Origin: Amycolatopsis jejuensis
GTDB lineage: Bacteria > Actinomycetota > Actinomycetes > Mycobacteriales > Pseudonocardiaceae
Assembly: GCF_000717335.1 (NCBI RefSeq)
Contig: NZ_JNYZ01000003.1
Coordinates: forward strand, 1-64,000
Direction: 5' to 3'
Length of the DNA: 64,000 nucleotides
Part shown: in pieces, positions 25,440 through 34,543 of the stretch
How positions within the stretch are numbered: position 1 is the stretch's first letter
Layout: every line of letters starts with the position of its first letter
Translations under genes and position numbers: made by a program
Notes under the pieces: model-generated
What the model was told of the DNA's origin: nothing
Seen by the model: the letters and a program-made list of their open reading frames with translations, nothing else
The model's database searches: none

Positions 25440-26120
25440 ATGATGGTGCGAGTGCTGCTGGTCGAGGACGATGCGCTGATCAGTGCGGCTCTCGCGCTGG
25501 CGCTTGCCGACGAAGATTTCGACGTCACGCAGACCGCATCCGGAGCGGTAGCCCTGGAGATCCTGGGCACAGTGGAGGTGGACGTGGTCCTGCTCGACCT
25601 GATGCTGCCCGGGATCGACGGCCTCACCGTGTGCCGTGAGCTGCGCAAGCGCGGCAATCTGCCGGCGATCGTGATCACTGCGCGCACCGACAGCCAGGAC
25701 GTGATCGCCGGGCTTGAGGCGGGCGCCGACGATTACGTCACCAAACCGCTGGTGCCCTGGGAACTCGCCGCGCGGATTCGTGCATTGCTGCGCCGGACCG
25801 CCCCGGCGCGGCCGGCGAACCTGCGGATCGGCGCCCTGCTGCTGCGTCCCGACGACGAAAGCGCATCCCGCGACGGCACGCGCATCCACCTCACCCGCAC
25901 GGAATTCCGCCTGCTGTCCGAACTTGCCGCGGCGCAGGGGCCGGTCGTCACGCGGGAGCAGTTGCTGCAGCGCGTGTGGGGGCACGACTATTTCGGGGAC
26001 ACGCGGCTGCTCGACGTCCACATCCGGCGGCTGCGGCGCAAGGTCGAGCCCGATCCGGACACGCCGCGCCTGGTGCTGACCGTGCGCGGGATCGGCTACC
26101 GCGTCGAGCTGCAGCCGTGA
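25440..26120 (+). CDS. OmpR-family response regulator
   Basis: A 226-residue response regulator: receiver domain with acidic pocket VEDD, phospho-acceptor Asp at residue 53 (VVLLDLMLPG), the Thr of VITAR, and Lys in YVTKPL; then a winged-helix Trans_reg_C domain (IHLTRTEFRLLSELAAAQG, LLDVHIRRLRRKVEPD, VRGIGYRVE). The stop overlaps the sensor kinase GTG start, so the two are a classic pair. Signal unknown; the adjacent ClC channel suggests ionic or pH stress. Confidence 0.92.
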   Translation: MMVRVLLVEDDALISAALALALADEDFDVTQTASGAVALEILGTVEVDVVLLDLMLPGIDGLTVCRELRKRGNLPAIVITARTDSQDVIAGLEAGADDYVTKPLVPWELAARIRALLRRTAPARPANLRIGALLLRPDDESASRDGTRIHLTRTEFRLLSELAAAQGPVVTREQLLQRVWGHDYFGDTRLLDVHIRRLRRKVEPDPDTPRLVLTVRGIGYRVELQP

Positions 26121-27475
26121 AACGCACACTTTTCCTGCGCTGGCGAGTGTCCGCAGCATTCGCGCTCGGGCTGGTGCTCGTGGTCAGCGCACTGTCGGTG
26201 GCGACCTGGCACCTCACCACCGGGTACATGTTCAGCCAGCGCGAGCAGAGCGCGGACCGGCAGTCGCAGGTCAACGTGCGGCTCGTAGACAACGCGATCC
26301 GCAACCGATCCGACGGTCTCGACGAACTGCTGACCGGGCTCGCCACCAATCCGGACTCGACGATCCTCGTTTCCCTGCCCGGGGGCTGGCGCACCGCCGG
26401 GCGGCAGGTCCGGCCCGAAACGCTCCCGCCTGCCCTGCTCACCCCGGCCCGCACCGGGACCGCAGCACCACAGCGCTTCACCTCCGGCGGTATCCCGGTC
26501 GTCGCTGTCGCCGTCCCGCTGACCGCAGCACCCGGGCTGTACGTCGAACTTCACCCGTTGCTGGAACTCGAGCAGACCTTCCGATACCTGCGCGTGATCC
26601 TCATCGCGGGCACGTTGGTGTGCGGGCTGTTCGGCATCGTCCTCGGCGCCTGGTCGGTGCGGCGCGCGCTGCGTCCCCTGGCTGCATTCACCGACGCGGC
26701 CGGCCGGATCGCCCGCGGCGACCTCCGCGCCCGGCTGCCCGAGCAGGCCGACCCCGAACTCGCGCCACTGGCTACCACGTTCAATGCTACCGCCGCCGCG
26801 CTGGAACAACGGGTGCGCCGGGACGCCCGGTTCGCTGCCGACGTCAGTCATGAACTCCGCTCGCCACTCACCACGATGACGACCGTCGCGGAAGTACTCG
26901 ACCGCCGCCGCGACGCCATGCCCGCGCCGGCCCAGAAGGCGCTGCACCTGCTGCTGGCGGAGTTGCGCCGGTTCCGGCGCATGGTGCTCGACCTGCTGGA
27001 GATCGCCGCCGTGGATGAGACAGACACCGGCGAGAACCGCGAACTGGTCGATCTCGGCCCGCTCGCCCGTAACGGCGTCGCGAGCAACCCGCCACTGGCA
27101 CTCGACCTCGCTGCGGGACCACTGCTGGTATCCGGTGACCGGCGACGCCTGGACCGCATACTGGCGAACTTGCTCGACAACGCGGCGCGCTATGCCGGTG
27201 GCGCAGTCCGCTTGGGAGTGCAGGCCCGTGACGGCGTCATTCGGCTCGAGGTGGACGACGCCGGCGCCGGCGTGCCGGCCGAGCTCCGCGAACGTATTTT
27301 CGAGAGGTTTGCCCGCGGAGTCCACGCCGGGCGGCGGGACCCCGGCTCCGGGACCGGACTGGGCCTGGCGATCGTCGCCGATCACGTGCACCGCCACGAC
27401 GGCCGGGTCTGGGTAGAGGACCGTCCCGGCGGCGGCGCCCGGTTCATCGTCGAACTCCCCGAAGCCGGCGGTTGA
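26117..27475 (+). CDS. Sensor histidine kinase
   Basis: A 452-residue kinase beginning GTG at 26117, overlapping the regulator stop. It has a first membrane helix at about residues 10-30, an extracytoplasmic loop of about 115 residues, a second helix near 160-180, a HAMP linker (RPLAAFTDAAGRIARGDLRA), the H-box DVSHELRSPLT with His245, N-box NLLDNAARYAGG, G1 DDAGAGVP, F-box and G2 GTGLGLAI. It phosphorylates the coupled OmpR-type regulator. Confidence 0.92.
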   Translation: MKRTLFLRWRVSAAFALGLVLVVSALSVATWHLTTGYMFSQREQSADRQSQVNVRLVDNAIRNRSDGLDELLTGLATNPDSTILVSLPGGWRTAGRQVRPETLPPALLTPARTGTAAPQRFTSGGIPVVAVAVPLTAAPGLYVELHPLLELEQTFRYLRVILIAGTLVCGLFGIVLGAWSVRRALRPLAAFTDAAGRIARGDLRARLPEQADPELAPLATTFNATAAALEQRVRRDARFAADVSHELRSPLTTMTTVAEVLDRRRDAMPAPAQKALHLLLAELRRFRRMVLDLLEIAAVDETDTGENRELVDLGPLARNGVASNPPLALDLAAGPLLVSGDRRRLDRILANLLDNAARYAGGAVRLGVQARDGVIRLEVDDAGAGVPAELRERIFERFARGVHAGRRDPGSGTGLGLAIVADHVHRHDGRVWVEDRPGGGARFIVELPEAGG

Positions 27476-27560
27476 GCCGGCGCCCGGCAATCGTCAGGTA
27501 CCCGCGCACCGCCCGGCGAGAGAATGAACCCCAATCGCGCAAAGGCAGGAACGAGGACCG

Positions 27561-27863
27561 ATGACTGTGGAACCGCGCACTGCCGACGACGTCTGCGTGG
27601 AGGTCGGCGAGTGGCTCGCAGGCAAGTTCACCGGCCGCTTCTCCCCTGCGGCCGTGCATCAGGTGGTCCGCGCCGCCGCGCGTGATCTGGAGGGGCAGAT
27701 CGTTCCCGAAGCCCTGGGCGAAATGTTGCACCGGCTGGCTCGCTGCCGGCTCTCCCGGCTGTCCGACGCGACCTCGGGCATCCGCACGGGGATACCGGCG
27801 GCGTCCTCGTTCACCGTCCGGCCGCGGCAGGTTTCAGCGCGGTCAGCACCGATTGGTGGGTGA
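27561..27863 (+). CDS. Three-helix bundle dimerization-type small protein
   Basis: A 100-residue ORF whose first 70 residues (VEVGEWLAGKFTGRFSPAAV, HQVVRAAARDLEGQIVP, LGEMLHRLARCRL) resemble the three-helix N-terminal domain seen in actinobacterial arsenate reductase/phosphatase-like and ArsR-linked proteins. There is no catalytic domain attached. The last 25 residues overlap the antisense end of the ClC gene and may be run-on. Function unknown. Confidence 0.5.
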   Translation: MTVEPRTADDVCVEVGEWLAGKFTGRFSPAAVHQVVRAAARDLEGQIVPEALGEMLHRLARCRLSRLSDATSGIRTGIPAASSFTVRPRQVSARSAPIGG

Positions 27864-29580
27864 TCCAGCCGGTCAGCTCGTCGGCCCCGGCCAGCACCGG
27901 CAGGCCGGTGCCCGGCGCATGCGTGAGTGCGTCGAGCGCATCGGCGAGGGTGGAATCGCAGGTGACCAGCGGGGGCAGTTCGGTCAGGTCGCCCACCGGT
28001 CCCTCATGGTCGTCGGCCACTGCCTCGGCCACCGCGCGTGCCGTCACGCAGCCTTGGTACCGGCCCTCGTCGTCGACGACGGGCAGGATGCCGTGCCCGG
28101 AGATGGCCAGCGCACTCGCCGCCCGCTCCAGCTCCAAGGCGGCGGGCAGCGGTTCCGGCAGGGGTTCGGTGACGGCCGAGACCGTCGTGTCCGCGAGCCG
28201 CTGCGCTGCGGGGTGCTTGTCCAGATCGATGCCGCGGCGGCGGAGCTTGAGCGTGTAGATCGTGTCCCGGCTCAGCACCCTGCTGGTGGCGGTGGCGATC
28301 ACGATGGCGGTCAGCATCGGCAGGATCACCGTGTACTGGCCGGTCAGCTCGAACAGCACGATCACCGCCGTGATCGGCGCACGCGCCGCCCCAGCGAACG
28401 CTGCCCCCATGCCGATCAGCCCGTACACCCCGGGCGAGGCGGTCAGCGACGGCAGCCACGCACGCACCCCGATGCCGAATGCGGTGCCTGCCATCGCCCC
28501 GATGAACAGCGACGGCGCGAACACCCCGCCCGACCCGCCGATCCCGATGGTCAGGCTGGTCGCGACGATCTTGCCGGCCAGCAGCACCAGCAGGAACCCG
28601 AGGACGTAGCGGCCTTCCACGGCGTTCTGCAGCACTGGATAGCCGACCCCGTACATCTGCGGCAACACGAGCAGCAACCCGCCCAGCAAGACACCTCCGG
28701 CGGCGGGGCGCAGCCATTCCGGGCCCCGCCACACCCGGTCGCACAGATCCTCGATCCAGTACAGGACACGGGTGAACAACACCCCACACGCACCGACGAG
28801 CAGCCCCAGCACCACGAACAGCAGATACTCGACCGGGTTCCGCAGCGTGAACAGCGGTAGATCCAGAAACGGCGTGTTCCCGAACACTGCGCGCCCGACC
28901 ACGCTCGCCGTCACGCTCGCCAGCACGACGGCCCCGAAGGACTCGGCGGCGAAATCGCGCAGAATCAGTTCCATCGCGAAAAACGGGCCGGCCAGCGGCG
29001 CGTTGAACGTCGCCGCGATTCCGCCCGCCGCGCCACAGGCGACCAGAACCCGCAGGCGCGACTCGGGCAGCCGCACCCACCGGCCCAGTGCCGACCCCAG
29101 CGCCGACCCGATCTGCACGATCGGCCCTTCCCTGCCGACCGAACCACCGGACCCGATCGTCAACGCCGACGCCAGCGCCTTCACCACACTCACCTGTACC
29201 GGAATCCGCCCGCCCCGCTCGGCGACCGCGACCATCACCTCCGGTACGCCGTGCCCCCGCGCCTCGGGTGCGAACCGGTACACCAGCGGCCCGTACACAA
29301 GACCGGCCACCACCGGCGCCAGCAGCAGAAACCACGGCCCCAGCGCCGGGAACCACGGATGCGCCACCCGGCCGGCCGCCGCGTAGTCCGCCTGCCCGGA
29401 AAACACGTGCGTGAACTCCGTGATCAACCACCGGAACACCACTGCACCCAGCCCGGCGCCCGCGCCGATCAGCACCGCCAGCCCGACCAGCCCGGCGCGG
29501 CTCTCCCGCACCCACCGGCCGGCCGGCTGCCGGGCAGGCACCGCGAGCCCGCGTTTCACCACGTCATCACCCGAAGACAT
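27811..29580 (-). CDS. ClC-type chloride channel/antiporter with CBS pair
   Basis: A 589-residue protein starting at ATG 29580. The ClC core shows the selectivity motifs GSGGSVGREGPIVQIG and GIGGSGGVFAPSLFIG, then GAAFAGAARAPITAVIVLFE; two C-terminal CBS domains (AISGHGILPVVDDEGRYQGC, THAPGTGLPVLAGADELTGW) probably sense nucleotides. The palindrome TTGCAGTATGCAA is only 2 bp upstream of the ATG; an in-frame ATG 15 nt upstream lies inside it. This placement suggests either a leaderless mRNA or repression over the start site. Confidence 0.92.
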   Translation of the reverse strand: MSSGDDVVKRGLAVPARQPAGRWVRESRAGLVGLAVLIGAGAGLGAVVFRWLITEFTHVFSGQADYAAAGRVAHPWFPALGPWFLLLAPVVAGLVYGPLVYRFAPEARGHGVPEVMVAVAERGGRIPVQVSVVKALASALTIGSGGSVGREGPIVQIGSALGSALGRWVRLPESRLRVLVACGAAGGIAATFNAPLAGPFFAMELILRDFAAESFGAVVLASVTASVVGRAVFGNTPFLDLPLFTLRNPVEYLLFVVLGLLVGACGVLFTRVLYWIEDLCDRVWRGPEWLRPAAGGVLLGGLLLVLPQMYGVGYPVLQNAVEGRYVLGFLLVLLAGKIVATSLTIGIGGSGGVFAPSLFIGAMAGTAFGIGVRAWLPSLTASPGVYGLIGMGAAFAGAARAPITAVIVLFELTGQYTVILPMLTAIVIATATSRVLSRDTIYTLKLRRRGIDLDKHPAAQRLADTTVSAVTEPLPEPLPAALELERAASALAISGHGILPVVDDEGRYQGCVTARAVAEAVADDHEGPVGDLTELPPLVTCDSTLADALDALTHAPGTGLPVLAGADELTGWITHQSVLTALKPAAAGR

Positions 29581-29582
29581 TG

Positions 29583-29597
29583 TTGCAGTATGCAACA
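29583..29597. promoter_or_regulatory. Palindromic operator TTGCAGTATGCAA, copy 2
   Basis: Identical over 15 bases to the site at 25363-25377 and in the same orientation relative to its minus-strand gene, immediately 5' of the ClC start codon. Confidence 0.6.
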
Positions 29598-29626
29598 GTT
29601 GTCAGAAGACAGGGTTGCGGTATTCC

Positions 29627-30073
29627 TCACACCCGCCGCGCGACACCGGCCTCCCGACGAGCCGCCGCACGCTGCCGGTATGTCAACACCGCGCTGGTCA
29701 CCCCCAGCGCGACCAGGAGCACACCACAGACGACGTCGTTAACCACCGCGCGCACCGGATGCCCCGACGCCGAAAAGAGAAACGCGGTGCCGGCCAGCCA
29801 GACCCCGGCCGCAGCGTTGATCAGGCTCAGCACCGGCAGATCCTTCGGCGCGGTCATCCGAATCATCGCCAGCACCGAGACGACGATCGCCAGTACCACG
29901 TCGTCGATGTCGACGAACCCGGACGGGTCCGCGAGCCCGAAATGCACCACGAACGGGGCAAATCCCAGCCACAGCCCCACCAGAAGCGTCAGCGAGCTCG
30001 GCAGGCTCGGCGTCATCCGCTCCTCGGTACCCGGCCCGATCCAGAAATGCCGGCTCGTCACAACATCCACCAC
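29627..30073 (-). CDS. SPW repeat membrane protein
   Basis: A 148-residue protein from a GTG at 30073 (GAGGAGG ribosome site). Four hydrophobic helices (LTLLVGLWLGFAPFVVHFG, DVVLAIVVSVLAMIRM, SLINAAAGVWLAGTAFLF, VVNDVVCGVLLVALGVTSA) in two repeats match the SPW repeat family of actinobacterial inner-membrane proteins, whose function is unknown. It lies upstream of the ClC gene in the same direction, 47 bp away, so may be cotranscribed. Confidence 0.75.
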   Translation of the reverse strand: MVDVVTSRHFWIGPGTEERMTPSLPSSLTLLVGLWLGFAPFVVHFGLADPSGFVDIDDVVLAIVVSVLAMIRMTAPKDLPVLSLINAAAGVWLAGTAFLFSASGHPVRAVVNDVVCGVLLVALGVTSAVLTYRQRAAARREAGVARRV

Positions 30074-30144
30074 GCTGCCTCCTCGAACGATCCAAGAATG
30101 TTCGATACGACAATTATTGCACTAGCCAATGGTTGGCGCAGGAG

Positions 30145-30570
30145 TCAGCCAGGAGGCCAGGCAATCAGCGCGTAGGGAACCAGCAGCTCGCGCAGTGTGC
30201 CCTGGTCGGCCTCAGCCGGCTCGCCCGATCCGCGTCCGCCGGTCCGGCGCCCCGCGAGCACCTCACCCACGAAATCGGCGACGACGTCCGGTGCCGGCAC
30301 CAGTCCCGCCCCGAGGCGAGCCACCAGCACCGAGGCTTCCTCCGGCGTTTCCTCCAGCACAACCGACCAGCCCCTGCGAGCAGACCACTCCACCATCCCA
30401 TCGCGGCCGGGACACTCGGCGCACCGACGAGGCAGCGCGATGTAGCCGGCACACCGTGTCTCCGATTCGCATGCAGTGCCTGCACCGGGAACCCCGAGCG
30501 CTCGGGCCACCGCACGGACATACCCCGCCAGACCGGCTCGCTCGAGCGTCACAACGCGCTGCCACATCAT
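30145..30570 (-). CDS. DUF6292 family protein
   Basis: A 141-residue protein starting at one of two adjacent ATGs (30570 or 30567; GGAG upstream). Sequence LAGYVRAVARALGVPG, CAGYIALPRRCAECPGRDGM, VEWSARRGWSVVLEETPEEA and VARLGAGLVPAPDVVADFV follows the DUF6292 pattern of actinomycetes, a family of unknown function often near mobile or regulatory genes. The C-terminal ALIAWPPG is less typical. Confidence 0.65.
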   Translation of the reverse strand: MMWQRVVTLERAGLAGYVRAVARALGVPGAGTACESETRCAGYIALPRRCAECPGRDGMVEWSARRGWSVVLEETPEEASVLVARLGAGLVPAPDVVADFVGEVLAGRRTGGRGSGEPAEADQGTLRELLVPYALIAWPPG

Positions 30571-30716
30571 CGCTCCTGTCTCCCCGGTCCGGCCCGACGG
30601 TAGGGGAAAGCAATCCGGTGGCAGCAGCCGATTCCACCGTTGCCCGGCGATTGCAAGGCAATCGTCAGGCGACGCTACTTGATGCGCCCCGGGTCTGGTG
30701 CAGGTTTCGTTGTCTG

Positions 30717-31019
30717 TCACCCAGCCCGGGCCGGCTCGGAGGGTTGATCGTTGCTTGACTTCCGGTGGGCGGCTTCGACCGCCATGGGAGTGCGCTGGCC
30801 GAACTGGCCGTGGACGCGGCGATGGTTGTACCAGTCGACGTATCCGGCCACGGCGATCTCGGCATCCAGGACCGATTGCCATCCGCGACCACGCACGATC
30901 GGGTTATGGATCAGCTTGCCCTTGAATAGCGAGTTGAATGCCTCAGCCATCGCATCATCGGAGGAACCCCCACGAGAACCCACCGAGGCGACCACTTCTA
31001 CGCCGGCCAAGCGCTGGGG
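30717..31019 (-). mobile_element. IS3-family transposase C-terminal fragment
   Basis: The frame gives VASVGSRGGSSDDAMAEAFN, SLFKGKLIHNP, and YVDWYNHRRVHGQFGQRTPM, the end of the DDE integrase domain of an IS3 OrfB (the final catalytic Glu in the AEAF segment and the rve_3 region). The first two-thirds of OrfB and all of OrfA are absent, and no inverted repeat was found, so this is a remnant. Confidence 0.8.
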
Positions 31020-31065
31020 ATGGCTTCCCAGCACCCCTGGCCGTTCCGGCGCTGCCGCCGTCACG

Positions 31066-31674
31066 TCAGTCCGCCATCGACTCGGCCGGACGCGACGCGG
31101 TAGTGAGCACCGGCCGCAGCAGGGTGCGCTCAGCCAGCTCGACCAGCCACACCAACAACCGGCGCACCAGCCAGAACCCGAGCAAGCTGACCGCCGCCCC
31201 GACCGCCAACCCCGCAGCCACGTCCTGCGGGTAGTGCGCCGCGATGTACACCCGGGAGAACGCCATCACTACTGCGGCCAGCGCCGCGAGCCACCCGAGT
31301 CGCCGACTGACCAGAAACAGCCCGGCCGCGACCGCACCGGCCATCACCGCGTGATCGCTCGGAAACGACGGATCGTGGCTGCGGTGGGCCAGCACCAGGA
31401 TGTTCTGCAGCGTTGTGTACGGGCGGGGCTCACCCACCATCGCCGAGATCGGCTGATTCACACCCAGCGCGAGCAGCATGCCCAGCGGCGCCCACAGCGC
31501 CGCCGCCACCCGGACCGGATTCGCCTGCCGGCGCGCCAACCACCACCCGGCCAGCATCAGCGCCGCGAACACCACGAGTCCGTAGGTAGCGTAAGCCAGC
31601 ACAATCGGGTGCAGCCACGGTGTCGACTTCGCGACGTCATTGATCGTCTGGAACAGCTCAGTGTCGGCGTTCAC
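31066..31674 (-). CDS. PAP2-family phosphatase (BcrC/undecaprenyl-diphosphatase-like)
   Basis: A 202-residue membrane protein; GTG at 31674 has CGAGGA upstream. The phosphatase motifs appear as K..RPY (GEPRPYTTLQ), the central PSDHA (DPSFPSDHAVMAG), and the final SRVYIAAHYPQDVAAG with the nucleophilic His environment. Family members recycle undecaprenyl pyrophosphate or dephosphorylate lipid phosphates at the membrane surface. It is 13 bp downstream of the ChrB-like gene and probably cotranscribed with it. Confidence 0.85.
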   Translation of the reverse strand: MNADTELFQTINDVAKSTPWLHPIVLAYATYGLVVFAALMLAGWWLARRQANPVRVAAALWAPLGMLLALGVNQPISAMVGEPRPYTTLQNILVLAHRSHDPSFPSDHAVMAGAVAAGLFLVSRRLGWLAALAAVVMAFSRVYIAAHYPQDVAAGLAVGAAVSLLGFWLVRRLLVWLVELAERTLLRPVLTTASRPAESMAD

Positions 31675-31687
31675 GGTCGTCCTCGGG

Positions 31688-32152
31688 TCACATTTGGTGC
31701 AGGGCTTGGAAAACCTGCTCGGTGTAGTCAGCCAGCCGGTCGGTGCGGTGTTTGAGCTGCAGACCGGCCTTCTCGGCCGACGGTGCGCCGAAGACGTCGC
31801 GGGCAGTGAGGTCGCGGTGCCAGCGACGCAGCCGCTCCAAGCTCTGCTCCTCTTCCTCGAGCTCGGCCATCGTGAACTTGCGGTTACCAATCTCCTTGTC
31901 GATCTCCGCGTCGAACTTGCCACAGTCGGCCAAGAACTCTGTCCACTCCTCCTCCCGGTCGGCGGTGAACAGCGCTTCCATCCGCACGCCGTCCTGCTCC
32001 CCGCGTCCGGCGGCGTCCAGCGCGACAACTTCGCCCTCGCCCCGGTGCGCCACAACGCGCCGATCCAGCGTAGCTCCCGCCACCCGATGCCGTGACGGCT
32101 CGGCCGGCACCAGCACCAGCACCAGCCACCGGCCCGACCCCAGTTCAGTCAC
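31688..32152 (-). CDS. ChrB-like N-terminal domain protein
   Basis: A 154-residue protein (GTG at 32152) resembling the N-terminal domain of chromate-resistance regulator ChrB: RWLVLVLVPAEPSRHRVAGA at the start and, after a Gly/Asp linker, TADREEEWTEFLADCGKFDA, FTMAELEEEEQSLERLRRW and RDVFGAPSAEKA. The acidic helices and RDVFGAP are diagnostic. Parts of the middle of the usual domain are missing (about 40 residues), so it is a shortened form. The palindrome TGTAGCGCTGGTTACA starts 10 bp upstream of the GTG, suggesting autoregulation. Confidence 0.7.
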   Translation of the reverse strand: MTELGSGRWLVLVLVPAEPSRHRVAGATLDRRVVAHRGEGEVVALDAAGRGEQDGVRMEALFTADREEEWTEFLADCGKFDAEIDKEIGNRKFTMAELEEEEQSLERLRRWHRDLTARDVFGAPSAEKAGLQLKHRTDRLADYTEQVFQALHQM

Positions 32153-32161
32153 GTCAACAAA

Positions 32162-32177
32162 TGTAGCGCTGGTTACA
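32162..32177. promoter_or_regulatory. Probable autoregulatory operator of the ChrB-like gene
   Basis: TGTAGCGCTGGTTACA is an imperfect palindrome (TGTARC...GYTACA) ending just upstream of the ChrB-like start, followed on the minus strand by AT-rich sequence that would hold the promoter. No further gene is seen between here and 32554. Confidence 0.45.
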
Positions 32178-32553
32178 TATTAGTGTGTACTCAGCTCGGG
32201 TTCCAGCGTCGCGTCGGCGTCTGTCATCACGCCCGGAGAGCACGATCTGCTACTGGCACATCGATGTCAGGTTCCGGCCTGGACCGCCCGCTCCTGTTGC
32301 ACCTGACGTCCCGGAGAGTCGGCCGCGGCGGCGCAACGGCAACGCCGTGCCGGTGTTTGACCTGCAGTTATGTCGGTCGAAGGGGCTACCGATAGCACCA
32401 CGGGTGAGGTAGCAAACCCGAACTTGTTCGGCTGGCCTGCACCCGTCCACCGCGGAAGAAACCAGGTCATCACTGCGTGACCCGGCCCAGTCATGGCAGG
32501 AGAAGCGGTGTCCCTGTCCGTGAATCGGGACGCGGGACCGTGTCGTAATGCGG
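32178..32553. other. Intergenic region without a supported gene
   Basis: Between the ChrB-like operator and the 30-residue ORF no frame shows a recognisable protein or a good ribosome site. The part next to 32178 should hold the ChrB-like promoter. Confidence 0.4.
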
Positions 32554-32646
32554 CTACCGGTCTTGTCGTTTGTGGGCGAGTCGGCGTGTCAGCACGCCGG
32601 CCGCGAACACCGCGATGAGCCCGATCGTGAACGAAAGGTCCGTCAT
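32554..32646 (-). CDS. 30-residue single-helix membrane peptide
   Basis: ATG at 32646 follows AAGGGGATGGGC (good ribosome site) and gives MTDLSFTIGLIAVFAAGVLT followed by a basic tail RRLAHKRQDR and stop. One membrane helix with positive-inside tail is exactly the layout of small transporter subunits. It lies 84 bp downstream of the NhaD/ArsB-type permease on the same strand. Family unknown; a regulator or accessory peptide of the permease is a guess. Confidence 0.5.
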   Translation of the reverse strand: MTDLSFTIGLIAVFAAGVLTRRLAHKRQDR

Positions 32647-32730
32647 GCCCATCCCCTTCATCGCGGGACAGTGGCTCGGCTGGGGCCGTCCCGGTGATGC
32701 TAAGCCTGGGCGGGACTGAGTATGGACGTG

Positions 32731-34023
32731 TCATGCGAGGGCGAAGTAGCGCAGCCAGAGGTAGGGGACGGCGACCAGGATGGTGATAGCGGTGACGATG
32801 GCACCTTTCTTGGTGAATTCCCAGAAGGAGATGGGTGTTCCGGCGCGGGCGGCGATGCCGAGCATGACGACGTTGGCGCTGGCGCCGACCGCGGTCATGT
32901 TGCCGCCGAAGTCCGCACCCAACGCCAGTGACCACCACAGTGCCTCGGAGTGGGTGGGGTCGGGGATGTCCTGAGTCAGGGCGAGCACGAGTGGACTCAT
33001 CGTTGCCACATAAGGAATGTTGTCGATGACGCCGGACAGCAGGGCGGACACGACCAGGATGAGCATCACGGCGAGCAGGGCATTGCCGCCGGTGGCCTCC
33101 GCGGCGAGTTCGGCGAGGTGTCCGATGACGCCGGTTTTGACCAGGGCGCCGATCATGATGAACAGTCCGGCGAAGAACAGCAGGGTTTCCCATTCCACGC
33201 TGGCCAGGTAGTCCTTGGGTGTGGCCTGGGCGATGAGGATGAGGATGCCAGCGCCGAGCAGGGCGACCACGGCGGGCTCGATGTGAATGACCGAATGCCC
33301 CACGAACCCGGCGAACACCGCGAGCAGCACGACACCGCACTTGACGAGCAGCCGCGGGTCGCGGATGGCCTCGCGCTCGTTGAGCGCCATCACGTCCTTG
33401 ACCCGGTCGGGGTGCACCGTGAACGAACCCCGGAACAGCCTGGGCAGCACCAGGGCGAACACGACGAGTTCGATCGCCACGATCGGGGCCATGTTGACCA
33501 GGAAGTCGTTGAACGTCAGGCCCGCCCGGCTGGCGATGATGATGTTGGGTGGATCACCGATGAGGGTGGCCGCGCCGCCGATGTTCGATGCCAGGACCTC
33601 GGCGATGAGGAATGGCACCGGTTTGATGTCGAGCCGGTCGCACACCAGCAGCGTGACCGGCGCGATCAGCAGCACCGTGGTGACGTTGTCGAGGAACGCC
33701 GAGGCGACCGCGGTGATCAGCGTCAGCAGGATCATCACCCGCAGCGGTGAGCCCTTGGCACGCTTGGCTGCCCAGATCGCGACGTATTCGAAGATCCCGG
33801 TTTTGCGCAGGACTCCGACGATGATCATCATTCCGAGCAGCAGGAAGATGACGTCCCAGTCGATGCCGGTGTCGTGGGAGTAGAACGCGTCCTCGGAGCC
33901 GACCACGCCGAGTGCTAGCACGATCCCGGCGCCGGCCAGCGCGGCGGCCATCTTCGGGATCTTCTCGGTGGCGATGAAGATGTAGGCCACCACAAACACG
34001 ACGATCGCGAGCACAGTGCTCAT
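32731..34023 (-). CDS. ArsB/NhaD-type ion permease
   Basis: A 430-residue transporter with about eleven helices. It shows [20 protein letters not shown] and [20 protein letters not shown] in the first half and [15 protein letters not shown] and [17 protein letters not shown] in the second, the paired inverted-topology motifs of the ion transporter superfamily (NhaD Na+/H+ antiporters, ArsB arsenite and CitM families). Arsenite versus sodium cannot be resolved from sequence alone; the neighbouring CPA1 antiporter favours Na+. A CBS-domain protein gene lies 34 bp upstream in the same operon. Confidence 0.88.
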   Translation of the reverse strand: MSTVLAIVVFVVAYIFIATEKIPKMAAALAGAGIVLALGVVGSEDAFYSHDTGIDWDVIFLLLGMMIIVGVLRKTGIFEYVAIWAAKRAKGSPLRVMILLTLITAVASAFLDNVTTVLLIAPVTLLVCDRLDIKPVPFLIAEVLASNIGGAATLIGDPPNIIIASRAGLTFNDFLVNMAPIVAIELVVFALVLPRLFRGSFTVHPDRVKDVMALNEREAIRDPRLLVKCGVVLLAVFAGFVGHSVIHIEPAVVALLGAGILILIAQATPKDYLASVEWETLLFFAGLFIMIGALVKTGVIGHLAELAAEATGGNALLAVMLILVVSALLSGVIDNIPYVATMSPLVLALTQDIPDPTHSEALWWSLALGADFGGNMTAVGASANVVMLGIAARAGTPISFWEFTKKGAIVTAITILVAVPYLWLRYFALA

Positions 34024-34057
34024 CGCACGGCCTGCTCTGGCCGTGCGATGCCGCGGG

Positions 34058-34504
34058 TCAGTGCGGGGTGAGCGCCAACTGCAGCAGTCTGGACGCGGAG
34101 ATCACGCCGAGCAGGGTCTTGCCGTCCATGACCGCGACCAGCGGGCACCGGAGCCGGGCCATGATCGCGGCGACTTCGATGATCGTGTCGTCGGCGTTGA
34201 CCCTGGGCAGTTCGGCCGGTTCGCGCGGCAGCAGGCTGCGGACGGTCTTGCCGGCCAGTTTGTCCGCGACCCGGTCGGCCATCGACTCGTCGAGCACCCC
34301 GGCCAGGGACGGATCGTCCTGCACATAGCTGGGCACCAGGAACTGCACGACCTGCGAGGCGGGCAGGATCGACTGCGGACAGCCGCTGCGGTCGGTCACC
34401 ACCAGACCGGGCAGCCGATGCTCGGCCAGCAGTCGGGCCGCGTCCAGCGCGTCGGAGTCCGAGTCTACGACCGGGTATTCCTCGGCCATCTTGTCGGCGT
34501 GCAC
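34058..34504 (-). CDS. CBS-domain protein
   Basis: A 148-residue protein with two CBS motifs: [20 protein letters not shown] at the start and [19 protein letters not shown] then [20 protein letters not shown] at the end. CBS pairs bind adenosine nucleotides and regulate channels and transporters. It precedes the NhaD-type permease and follows the CPA1 antiporter gene on the same strand, so it likely gates or tunes one of them. Confidence 0.85.
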   Translation of the reverse strand: MHADKMAEEYPVVDSDSDALDAARLLAEHRLPGLVVTDRSGCPQSILPASQVVQFLVPSYVQDDPSLAGVLDESMADRVADKLAGKTVRSLLPREPAELPRVNADDTIIEVAAIMARLRCPLVAVMDGKTLLGVISASRLLQLALTPH

Positions 34505-34543
34505 CTTGCCAGGCTACGGCGGATCGGTCGGCCGTGCCGAGGG

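Noticed and set aside
27465..27482. Short GCCGGC hairpin at the end of the sensor kinase gene as terminator
   Set aside because: The stem is only 6 bp, overlaps the stop codon and has no T run; in GC-rich DNA this occurs by chance.
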